A stretch of 64,000 nucleotides of DNA from Gymnothorax reevesii (taxonomy: Eukaryota > Chordata > Actinopteri > Anguilliformes > Muraenidae): contig CM056583.1 in the NCBI GenBank assembly GCA_029721435.1, positions 44,855,120-44,919,119 on the forward strand, written 5' to 3'. Positions 21,331-31,990 of this stretch are shown in pieces (position 1 is the stretch's first letter; each line of letters starts with the position of its first letter). The notes below the pieces were generated by a model, which saw only the letters and a list, made by a program, of their open reading frames with translations, ran no database searches and was not told the DNA's origin. The position numbers were made by a program, and so were the translations under genes.

Positions 21331-23189
21331 TATTGCAAGAAGTGAAAAAATGCATTTTGAAATAAACACTATACTGTAAATGCTGAGACTGCGTCGTGGA
21401 TTATCGGATTCAAAGAGGTCTGTTTGTTAATGTGATGGTTTGTGAGTGTGTTTGCAGAGATAATGGACACCCTTGAAGCGCATTAACCGAGCAGTGGCGA
21501 CTCTGAAGACAAAGACACCATTAGCTTGGAAAAACAGAACAGTTCAGTTTCTCCAAACCCATTAGTCTTCAGAGCAGGATCTCCTCTGTGCTGCTATAAC
21601 AACCGCACAGCACTCTGTAACTATCCAGCCCTCGCAGCAAAGGGGACACATATCAAAAGCCAAAACCACACGGGGAGACTGTGACAAACGTGCCAAAAGC
21701 TACAATTAATTTGGGGAAATCAGTGTTTATTCTATTTAAATGAAGGAAAGGTAGGCCGAATTTCTCTCTCTAGTCTAGTGGACTCTAGTCCACCATGACA
21801 GGTGTTAAAATGGTCCAAAAAAAAAATAATACTGCAAAAATCATTTTGAATAAAGAGAAGGTCATGGATAATTCTGTACACTCAGTGCCCTGTCTGTTGG
21901 GAAAACATTTTTGCAGAGGTTCAATGGCTTGATGAATTCAGCAACTTGTGATGCTGTTCAGCCAATTTCGCATTAGTGGAGGACATTTCTCCTCCTTCAG
22001 CCTGCTACTCCACCCTGGATTAGAAAGGCTTTAGCCAGCATAATGGTGCACTGTCATTGCCAAGTCACTGTCATGGCAGTCCTTCATTTAATGGGAGCCC
22101 AGGAATTCAGACCCACTGCAGAGAAACTAGGGCTGAGCAGCTTTAATGGCCTCAGTTTCTTGGTTCTGGATGAATAGCACTGACTCAGCTCTCCTGAGGA
22201 CTGTTGCCTTCGGTAAAGAAAAACTTCCAGAGAGGCTCAAGGAGTGAAATATGATTCCTGTAAAATGACTGACGGCCATTTTTACAGCAAGAAGAGTCAG
22301 ATGAGGGGGCTGCATATTCAAATCCTATGTGTGATATACGTAGAGCTTCAAATGCCAAGTGCTACTCATTGGTGTCATCCTCGTAAAAATCTGTCCTTCT
22401 CGTTCAGGATTCAATGCCGACCACCTCCCTTATCCCAGCACAAAAGGCCAGGAAATAACTGAAGCATTGTGTAATCGAATCTCCCTCTACACAGCTGCAG
22501 TGGAGCATTTCATCTGTTTTTTTGGGGAAAACTAGACTATTGTTGTACTTCAGAAGTATGTGAAGGCTCTCATACTTACTACTAATCCAGCCATCTTTTA
22601 TGTGTGCAATTTGTACTGCATTAAAATTGTTTTCAAAACGAAGTTACAATATGTGCTACACCATAAATTCAGCAAAATTCATATCAATTTCAAAGTCCAG
22701 ATACACTTCATTCACATCAAAGACTGTTGCAGTTGGAACAGAAATCAAATACTAGTTTACTGAAGTCGTTCAGGAGCAAACAATCAGATCTGAGAAAAAT
22801 GTACCACGCAATTAAACTAACAGAAAGGTTATTAAAAACAATCACGTAATGAGTCTAGTCTCAAAATCCATTATTTGGACAGAGTTGCTTATTGTTTAAT
22901 TAAAAAAAAACTGCAAAATGATCAATACATAAACAAATGCAATTTTTCTTACATTATTCTTTCATACATTAAAACAAAAACCTGAATAGCCATATGTTGC
23001 AAGAACAGAACAATAAAAATAATAGTGATATCTTTTAATTAAATTGCACCTTTCAAAACACCCAATGTAACATTACAATCTGAAGAAGGAAGGGGTAAAT
23101 TAAAACAGAAAAACTATTAAAAAATTATCTTTTCAAATAAAACAGCCCTATCAAACCTGCTCCATTTAAGTTCAGAAATCAATTTTCCC
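21331..23189. other. no feature recognised
   Basis: AT-rich, with short chance ORFs. No adducin exon or transposon signature found. Confidence 0.45.
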
Positions 23190-23989
23190 CAGTAAAATTG
23201 GAGGACTTTGCAGCATACTTCAGGGACAAAATGACCAATATTAGGACAGTGGTCAGTCATGTGAGGAGTGATACTCAGACGCTAGGCTCCATCTTCCCAT
23301 GTAACGCCACACAACTCATTCTTGCTTGATTTTTGGATAAAGGTTCAGTAAGGCTGTATCACAGCTCAAATCATCTGCCTGTGCACTTGATACCAATCCT
23401 ATAAAACTTCTTTTGTACTTAAGACTGCCCATCAGATCACATTCTGATTTTAACCAATTACTCTCTTCTGACAGGCATTTTTACAACCTCACTCAAGACT
23501 GCCACAGTGAAATCCATTCTGAAGGAACCCAACCTTGACCTTTCAGTCACTACCCACTGTGGGCCGATTTCCAACTTCCTTTCTGAAGTAGAATTTTAGA
23601 GAAAGGAGTTTACGACCAATAAAATTCTTTTATTCACACAAATTACATTCTCGCAGAATTTCAGTCTGCCTTCCAGCCACATCACAGCACAGACAGAGCC
23701 ATAATAACGTTATGAATAACCAATTCCTAGTACTAACATGGATGCCAAGGAAATTGCTGTCCTTGTTTTCCTCGATCTCAGGGCAGCTTCTGAAACAGTT
23801 GACCATTTTATTCTTTCAGACAATAAAAATATGTTGGTCTCCCTGGCACAGTTCTTAGTTGGCTTCAGTTCCACCTCTCGGACAGAGAACTCTCCGTTGC
23901 CAGTGATACCCACATCTCAGAGCTACATTACCATAGCTGTTCCACAAGGCTCTTTACTGGACCCACTTCTACTCAGCCAGTATGCAGTG

Positions 23990-24808
23990 CCCCATGGCTT
24001 ATTTGTTCTTTTTTCCCTGATTTGTCATATTTAAATATTTCACATCACGCAACTTATTTTGATATACTGTAAGACAAAGACAACCCAGGTTAACAAAAAT
24101 GCAGCTCCTGAATGACAATTTCATTTACTGAAGGAAAAGAGTTATTCAAAACCTTTATCACTTGTGAAAAAAGGACAGCCCCCTTAAACCTAATAGCTGG
24201 TTGTGCCATCCTTGGTAGCAACAATTGCAATCACCTGTTTGCAATAACTGGCAATGAGTTTCTTACATCACTGTAAAGGAATTTTGGTCCAGTGTTCCTT
24301 GATAATTTGTTTCATATCAGCCACATCGGAGAGTTTGAGAGCATGACTTGCCTGTTCAAGGTCATTCTATGCATCCCAATCAGATTCAAGAGTGACTGAC
24401 TCGGCCAATCCAAAACCTTTATTGTTTCTTTTGAGCCATTCCAATGAGGACTTGCTAGTGCACATCAAATCACCGTCCAGCTGCATAACCCAACTGTGCC
24501 TGAGCCTTAGGCCACAAACTGGTGATACCAGGGTGCGTGTGATGGAACCCCGATTATCGATTACATTTGTCTGACTGGATGATTTAATAACTACGGGGGA
24601 AATGACCTCTTCGCATACAACCAGGCAGGGTTGAATAGCTTCTTCCTTCAATAAATAGAATCATCATTTAAAAACTAGATTCTGTGCTTACTTGGGGTCT
24701 CATTGTCTCACATTAAATTAAGTTTGACGACCTTAAACATTTAACTGTGACAAACATGCAAAAATTTCAGAAACTGGTAAAGGGCCAAATACTTTCTCAT
24801 GGCACTAC
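23990..24808 (-). mobile_element. Tc1-like deletion derivative inserted in the LINE
   Basis: This piece matches a common fish Tc1 family known for GCCCCCTTAAACCTAATA-type sequence (here 24179-24198) and for CTTGGGGTCTCATTGTCTCA near the right end (24692). It ends near 24808 at a degraded CACTAC. The central transposase part is missing, and the left inverted repeat is truncated. LINE homology stops before it and resumes just after it. Confidence 0.6.
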
Positions 24809-24959
24809 ATCCTTCCGCTAGGCAATATCATTTGGAGACATGGCAAAAACTTTCAGTTACGCTGATGATACTGAATTCAACATCGCCACAGCGTCACAAC
24901 ACTCATGTGAATCCCAAGTGTATCTCTTTGCAAGTCAGCACCCTGGGAGTGGGTTAGAT

Positions 24960-25573
24960 GTAAGGGTGTTGTGATTGATGTGCGTCTTGAGCTTGTGTCC
25001 CCACTCGGCTGAATCCCGTTACTCACTCGTTTCTAATTAGCGAGTGATGGGTATTTAAGCCGTCTAGTGCATGGGCTTATTGCTGAGTTGAAAAGTCGCA
25101 TTCGCACAAGGATCCTATTTACAGGTGTGTCCTTCTTTGTCTAAATGCAAAAAGTAATTTAGTGTAAATCTTTACTGTCATTAGTTAATTCAAACAAGCT
25201 TCCAATCCTAATCAGGGTGCAGGACTGGGACCGAATTCTTGCTAACCCTTGCAAGTCTCCTCTCTTTACCAAGTTTGTTAGGGACAAGCTTCCAGTTCAG
25301 ATCTGGGGCCAGGACTGGAACCAAATTCCTCACAAGCATCAACCCTCCTCTTTGTGGTCGGTCCCGTGCTGGCGCTTCAACATCTGGCAGCACACTGGCT
25401 GGCAACAGCAGGCCAACAATGTCCAACAACAGTCTCTCCCCTGCTCGGGGGTTCCGTCCCCCACCTATCCTCCCCGGGGATCGGTCCCAGTCATTACCGT
25501 GCTGGAGCCAGTAAATTACCAGTTGTATTGCAAGCCTTTCTCTGTACTTGCTTCCTGGTCTGGACCATAACAC
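24960..25573. mobile_element. possible solo LTR inserted in the LINE
   Basis: About 610 bp of unrelated, GC-richer DNA separates LINE blocks YADDTEF and DDTSSIDSL. The sequence begins near TGTTGTGATTG (24966) and ends CATAACA (25566-25572), a TG...CA pattern with a short inverted end, and contains GGGTATTTAAGCC, a TATA-like box, near 25048. AGATG occurs on both sides (24956-24960 and 25574-25578) and could be a 5-bp target duplication, although it leaves a few extra bases on the left. The ORFs inside are shadows. Confidence 0.4.
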
Positions 25574-26077
25574 AGATGACACAAGCTCCATTGACTCACT
25601 CAAAAATTGTATCCTAAATGTAAACACTTGGATGGCTAAAATTTTTCTCCAGCTGAACCAGGATAAAATAGATGTGTTATTAATGGTTCCTAAGATACAA
25701 ATAGAGAATGGAGTGACCAAACTGCAGGCACTTGCACTATGTTTTATGCAACAGGTGATCTTAATATTGATCTCAATTTTGACACTCCAATCAGGAGTGT
25801 GGCTCAATCTGCCTTTCACCATTTAAGAAACATCTCCAGAGAATGGCTATTTCTTTCTCAAGCCAACATCAAGAAATTAAGCTATGCATTCATCTCTAGC
25901 AGGCTTGATTTAGTGAATGTTTTCCTATGTAGTCTACCAAAGAAATCCATTGGTCATCTACGGTTAACATAACATTCAGCTGCATTCATTTCATCCAAAA
26001 CAAGAAGGCAAACACACATTACACTACTTTTAAAGACATTTAACTGGTTACCAGCAAGTTTTAGAATCAATATTAGG

Positions 26078-26640
26078 GTCATTCCATAAGAAACAAGAAA
26101 AATGTGAGCTGGGGCTCACAGAGGTATACCCCCTCTGGCTCCTTCTGTGAACGCTATACAAATTTATATATCATCGGTCAATATTTAGGCAAGTTATGAT
26201 CTGGGAAGGAATCGACCAATGAGAATTCATCAACCTCATTAAATATGCGTGAATTTGGGTGGATCACGTTGGACATCAAACTGATCCTTCGTCATCCCAA
26301 AAGGCATGCACACACCGAAAATTGTGTAAATCGTTCAATATTTAGGCAAGTTATGATCTGGAAAGGAATGGACCAATGAGAATTCATGAAACTCATTAAA
26401 TATGCGTAAATTTGGGCGGATCAGGTAGGACATCGAACTCATCCTTCGTAATCCCAAAAGGCATGCACACACCAAAAATTGTGTGAATCTGTCAATATTT
26501 GGCCAAGTTATGGTCTGGAAACGAGAGTGATGGACGAATGGACGAACGAACGAACGAACAAACAGACGGAAGAACGGACAAAGCGATTGCTATATACCCC
26601 CCTTCCTTCTGGGGGTATAAATAACCTAAGCTCCCATCTG
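26078..26640. repeat. non-coding element with 157-bp internal tandem repeat and GAAC/GGAC tail
   Basis: It begins GGTCATTCCATAAGAAAC. A 157-bp unit starting TCAATATTTAGGCAAGTTAT begins at 26178, 26335 and 26492 (the last partial). The tail has (GAAC)n at about 26543-26560 and GGACAAAGCGATTGCTATAT followed by a C-rich run. Probably a non-autonomous transposon; no protein. Confidence 0.6.
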
Positions 26641-27860
26641 GATGGTCTCAGAAATGCTTCATTTGGTAATATTTTGTTGCCCGTGATGAGCAAATTAAAT
26701 TGCAGGTGGTTTCAAGTTGATATCTCGTTCCGTTATCATTTCATGGGCCACCGAAAAAGGGGGCGTGGCCCACGTTAACCCTCTTTTCAAAGGCTTATAA
26801 CCAATGAACTAATAAGGATACAAATTTCATTCTTTCAGGATATGTTTATTCTGTTTAATAGTCTGCAACAGACCTTTTAATACAGTGATTAACCCTTTGA
26901 GTGCTTTGCAATTAACCCCTAAACATTGAAATTTGGTGCCAAACATGTTGATTTCAAGTGAAATATTATGCAAGTATCCTTAGAATGCCCCCTTTGCCAT
27001 TTACATTGTTGATGGTATACCTGACGGAGTTCCAAATGAAGGTAAAAACATCTTTCTATCTTCATCCAATTTGGAGAAACATTAACCCGTTTTCAGCAAA
27101 TTACTGAAACAGTGCACATTTTGACCCTCATTTTGACCATGTGGGCCTGTTTTGATTTTCAAAAAGTAGGCCTCAAATGAAAGCTTATTCAAAGAAGCTC
27201 AAAATGCAACACAATCAAGTTGGAACAAATACTCCTACTTGGAAAAATAAGACCCCCTTTAAGGGCTATTTGCATATTGGCACAACTACTCTCAGTGTAT
27301 GTAAATGTACAATAATGTACAGGAAATACTGAACTCCACTCCACACTTATTTCTACTTTCAGTTGCATGCTCTTTGATCATTTGCAGCCTGAATCATTTT
27401 CTTGTATTTGTTTTCCCAGAAATTTCAAGACAATTTGATTGAATAGGCAGAATTGTGGCTAATGTGGATGAAACCCTTCAAACCGTACCTGCCCCTTCAT
27501 GCCCTTTATTTGCGAAAAGGACGATCCTGCACAGCTAAAATATTAAGATATCATTAAGATACTTATATTGACATAAATATTTTAAAGGACTGATCAACAG
27601 ACAATACGTCAGGCCGACATACTTTGAGATACACCCTTGCGAATCCTCGCAGGCCCGACACCAGTCATCTCCAGGCCGTCTCACGGATCATGACGTAGAT
27701 GCGTTGGAAGGCTACTCTCTGCCAATATAGAGCAGCCTATAAAACAGCCTTTGAGGTAAATTTCAAAGAGCTCCTCTATGTCACAGAGGTATGGAAGCCA
27801 GGAGTCAACTATAAAATGTACTGTGCACATTAGTAACTGCATATTAAGCCCTACATTCAG
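26641..27860. other. unclassified non-coding, possibly repeat
   Basis: It contains recurring short phrases (CATTTTGACC, AAATGAAAGC) but no ends or ORFs I can define. Confidence 0.35.
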
Positions 27861-27900
27861 TGTTGTGAAAATACTGATTTAAAGGTACTTTGCCAATTTT

Positions 27901-27942
27901 CAACCATCCATCCGTCCATCCACCCATTCATCCATTCATATG
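27901..27942. repeat. (CATC)n-like microsatellite
   Basis: Imperfect CCAT/CATC repeats. Confidence 0.75.
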
Positions 27943-28242
27943 AGGCAGGGATATAGTCAAACCTACTTGGTTCTGTAAGGTAGGGGAACTTTTTGTACCA
28001 GAGGACCAAAGGCATGGGAAGCAGACGAACTGTGCTCTGTAAGGCACCAGGAGACCTTTTCATGTGGGAATAACAGGGGCACAAGGAGATCTGACTAAAG
28101 AGTCTAATTACCTGCACTCGGCAAAACCTTGTATTGTGCTAGAAATAAGGCAAAAAAAAAAAAAGCTCCTTAGGTGAGTAGTCCTTTTCATTTAGAAGCA
28201 CAAGGAGATCTGGCAGTAATGTTAAGTGTACCTCGCATCTGT

Positions 28243-28556
28243 CTGCCCGTTTTATTACCACCGCCAACGAAGTTAGGGCAGGGGTTATGTTTTCGCCCCC
28301 GTCTGTCTGTCTGTCTGTGAACAACACAACTCAAAAAGTAATGCATGAATTTGTCTGAAATTTTGAGGTTGCATTGCTATTGCATCAAGTAAGGACCCTA
28401 TTGCTTTTCACCGCGATCAATGAAACAATATGGCCACCACGGCAGCCATCTTGAAATCATATGACATAAGATCACTGAACTTCGCTCCCATTCACGAATT
28501 GGGCTGGATTGGGCTGCCCTGGCGGAGGTTTGCACTCTACGAGTGCCTCTAGTTCT
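28243..28556. repeat. short dispersed fish repeat (CCACCGCCAACGAAGTT family), copy 1
   Basis: It starts ACCACCGCCAACGAAGTTAG and GTTATGTTTTCGCCCC, has (GTCT)n at 28301-28318 and ends CTGGCGGAGGTTTGCACTCT and GAGTGCCTCTAG. This start/end pair marks a very common non-coding repeat in fish. A diverged second copy lies at 52264-52605; both carry an ATATGGCCACCA(C/T)GGCAG block. Confidence 0.65.
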
Positions 28557-28689
28557 TTTTTCTAATTACATGCATTTTATGTTGAGCACTTTATTTGAAT
28601 ACAGATGAGTGGGTTTTTTTAAGTATAGGTATGACAGCAGCAGTTCTGTGTGAAATGGCAAGAGGAGAGAGATGAATTCCCTATATTAC

Positions 28690-30040
28690 AAATATAACAG
28701 GTAGACAAACTTTCATGAGGACGACAGGAAGAATATGGAGTTCAGAGTTGAAGGGGTTGCTTCCTGCTAGGAGTTTGGAGATATACGCTCAGTTTACCGG
28801 GGAGAAAGCCGTTAATTTGCTGGTAAGAGGGAGCGAAGTATGGATCCATGAAGGGAGAGGAGCCTTGGGAGATGATCAGAGATGGGTGTGCAGGCTTCCA
28901 GTTTTTTACTGGAAAAAGGGAAGAAATTCATTACAGAGGTCCTTTGTGACAGTGAATTTTTAAGGTGGATTTGGGAGCTCATTGACTGTAGAGAATTAGG
29001 CTTTCTTATTTCCCACAGAGCAGCCAATGATCGAGCAGGAGTAGGAAGGGCATAAGGTGGATACGGTTAGTTTGTCAGTCCTGTAGATAATCAGAATAAG
29101 CTTGGTGTGTGCTATGAGGCCAATGCATTTGGTGAGGCGTTCCAGTGTGTGTCCTGTAGCTTTCATTTGAAGGAGGAGAGGGGTAAATGGGTGAGGGAGA
29201 CAGTCTACGTTTTGAATGAACGAAGAGAATTCAATGATGCAGAGAGATCTTCATAGTTACGGAGAACAAGTAGATCCAGAGATGACACAAAGTCAGGTGA
29301 CAGGTATGAGTTTCATGAGATCAGCTGGGATTATGGATTTGATGTTTCTGAATCCAATGGTTCAAGGCCTCTCAGTAATGGAAAATGAAATGGAGGGGTC
29401 AAACAGGAGAGCTTTGTGGTCCGAGATGGGGAAAGAGATGGCAGGGAGACTTCATAGTTTGGAGTAGTCACACAGGATTAAATATGTGACTTTTAGATGT
29501 TTAAAGCAATTTCAATGCTTTTTTTTGAGGTGGAAAGCACGGATAAGGAAGAGTAAGCCACCTGTGAGTGGGCAGTTCAGGTTTTCAGTAGGAATGTTCA
29601 GATTGTAGGAAGATGAGGCGTATTGTGAGATGAGCCAAAAAATTCAGGGCAGGATTTTAGAGGACGATAGATAATATTGAAGATCCGAGATTCTTAGGTG
29701 CAGGTCAGCTGAGTGGAAAGATGTTAAAACAAATAGTAAGAGGGTAAGCGAATGGGTTGGAATTGAAGATTTGACGTATAAATGAGGAATATTCCAGAGC
29801 AGTGACCTGTGGAGCAGGGCCGTGACATGGAATAGAAATCAGTGGGAGTGGATTAGTTTAGCTGAGAGTTTACATCGAGAGTTTTCCAGGTTTCAGTTAA
29901 ACAGAGAACATCCAGGTGATATTCAAGGATGATTTCATTTAATAACAGGCCTTTGACATTCATGGATCTAGCGTTTAACAGAGAAATGCTGAGGCAATTG
30001 TGAATGGAGGATGGAGGTGGGGACAGTGGAAGGGACAAAG
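28690..30040 (-). mobile_element. L2-like LINE relic (endonuclease to pre-RT region)
   Basis: The minus strand from 30038 reads SISLLNARSMN, then LLNEIILEYHLDVLCLTETW, the start of an APE-type endonuclease of L2-like ORF2. Further on, broken frames give SDHKALLFD-like and TIGFRNIKSI-like pieces, MKATGHTLERL near 29160, and a CNEFLPFFQ-like piece near 28930. This matches the order of the linker before RT. It is opposite in orientation to the 23190-26077 relic. Multiple stops; dead. Confidence 0.7.
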
Positions 30041-30079
30041 ACGCTTGAGCTTCCAGTCAAAGCCAAAACAAACAACAAG

Positions 30080-31990
30080 CCTGTTTGTTCATGGTTAAAA
30101 ATAAGCATAATAAATAACAATCTTAACAAGATAACATGGTCATCACTATCCCCAGCCATGATCAAGGGCCATAACTCCATATATAAAAATGATTCTAATC
30201 TACTTCCATTTTTGAACTCAACTTGGACCATGTTTGCTTATGAGGCGTAAAAAAATTGAACCATGTAACCATCATAGTTTCCGAGTTAACTTGTCTCCAT
30301 TGAAAGTGTGACTGACAGATGGACGGACCGATGAACAAAACCCAATCCTATATCACCCGCAGTAGTTCTTGTCGAGGGATAAACATCAATGACAAGGGCC
30401 ATAACTCTGCAAATATATGAACTGTGGAATTTATTTTTGGACTCATTCTACAACAGTATCACCTAAAGAAATATGTAAAGATTCATTATTCTGTCTCTCT
30501 TAATTTTCCTGTCTCTCTTAATTTTCCTGAAAAGCTGTTTGAATGCCAAATACACCAAATATACAGAAATTAATGAAAAGGGACATAACTGTGTAAACAA
30601 GTGGTGCCAAGCACAACAAACCCCATCCCTCGCACATACTTTGACCTACTTTTCCGAAATTTAACAGGCATCTATTCTGGGTCAGTGGCAATACCTAAAC
30701 CCAATTTGGGGTGAATCTGGCCATTAATTTTGTTGCTAAAGTGTTATCAAACAAACAAAGAAACAAACAAACAAGCTGAACCAAAAACAATAATTGAGCT
30801 GTGGCATTAATTTTCAAACTCATTTTAGATCATCATTAAGTATGTCTCTCTGCAAAATGTCACCAATGCCTGCAGTATAGTTTTATAGCCTGAAAGCGTG
30901 ACGGACGGATGGATGGCAGGACAGATGGATGGACTGACCCCATTCCTATATCCCCACATAATTTCGTGGCGCGGGAAAATGACTACGCAAAGTTCCACAG
31001 ATTTGTCTTTGACTGGTGCTGAGAAAAGCTGTTCAGATTGAATCTCCTATGCAGTAAGTCAATAACCCAAGGACAAGGGCCATAACGCCAAAAATAATTG
31101 ACCTGTACCACAAATTTTCAAACTCATTCTACAATATTATCAGTCAACTAGGCCTACGCTGTCGGCGGCCAACAGCAAGGGGTATATCCCCGAAATTCCC
31201 CAATCCACGAAGCCCCCTTTATTAGATTTCCCTTTACTAGACCTACAATATGAGGCAAATTTGAGGTCTGTGCAAAATTGTTCCAGGGATATGGTTAAAA
31301 AAAAGATTTTTTTTCAAACCTAGGAGAGCATGCTTGCCCAAAATCCAAATCAGTTCGTCCACTCTACCATATCTAGTCATATGCTAAAAATGAGAAGCCA
31401 ATGTAAAGTATTTTGTGAGTTATCGCGCTAACGGCTAAAATCTGCGGAGGCGGCGGGGCAAAACCATGATATCCCCGAAACTTATATTTCGAAGATATAA
31501 ATAACTGTGTTTAAATGATTTGTTTAATTGTTTTCGAGAGTTTCTGAGAAATGCTGTCCAGATTGGATGTCCTATGCATCAAGTCCATAACCAATGACAA
31601 GGGCCACAACTCCATATGTAATTAACCTGCTTCATTAATTTTCAAAACTCATTCTACATTATCGCATAAATGACTACACAAAGTTTCACTGATCTTTCTC
31701 TCATAGTTTCTGAGAAAAAATTGATTGAATGTCCTATGCACCAAGTAGAAAAACTGTTGACTAGGGTCGTAAGTCACTCTGCAAATAATAGACCAGCGAC
31801 AGTCATTTTTGATCTCAAATTAGATCATCACAAGCATGATGTCCCTACAAAATTTCATTAATGACGGTTGTATAGATTTAGAGAAATTCTGTCCAGATTG
31901 GAATTGTGACGGACGGACAGACGGACGGAAAGACGGACCAACTCCATTCCTATATCCCCGGACCACTTCATGGCGGGGGATAAAAATAAG
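30080..31990. repeat. serial degenerate repeat units with GGACGGACG and CCTATATCCCC tails
   Basis: The phrase GACAAGGGCCATAACTC or a close variant recurs near 30165, 30391, 30575, 31074, 31596 and 31758. Tails with GACGGACGGA followed by CCTATATCCCC or CCTATATCACCC occur at 30318-30360, 30899-30975 and 31908-31985. No ORF. It looks like overlapping or internally reiterated copies of one non-autonomous family. Confidence 0.6.

Larger units (their letters stand above)
23190..26077 (+). mobile_element. L2-like LINE relic (reverse transcriptase region), with two later insertions
   Basis: Broken plus-strand pieces follow the order of an L2/Maui-type ORF2. A KEPNLDLSV-like block lies near 23525, LVFLDLRAASETVDH (RT block, normally D-L-S-A-A-F-D-T-V-D-H) at 23762, and VPQGSLLDPLL at 23937. 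LPLGNIIWRHG lies near 24815, then YADDTEF (RT active site) at 24860, FLQLNQDK at 25648, SAFHHLRNI at 25808 and YAFISSRLDLVN at 25880. FNWLPASFRIN ends it near 26070. A Tc1 derivative sits at 23990-24808 and an LTR-like insertion at about 24960-25573. Many stops and frameshifts; dead. Confidence 0.75.

Noticed and set aside
25208..25822. 204-codon minus ORF
   Set aside because: It spans an LTR-like insertion and LINE sequence read backwards; no domain or conserved motif.
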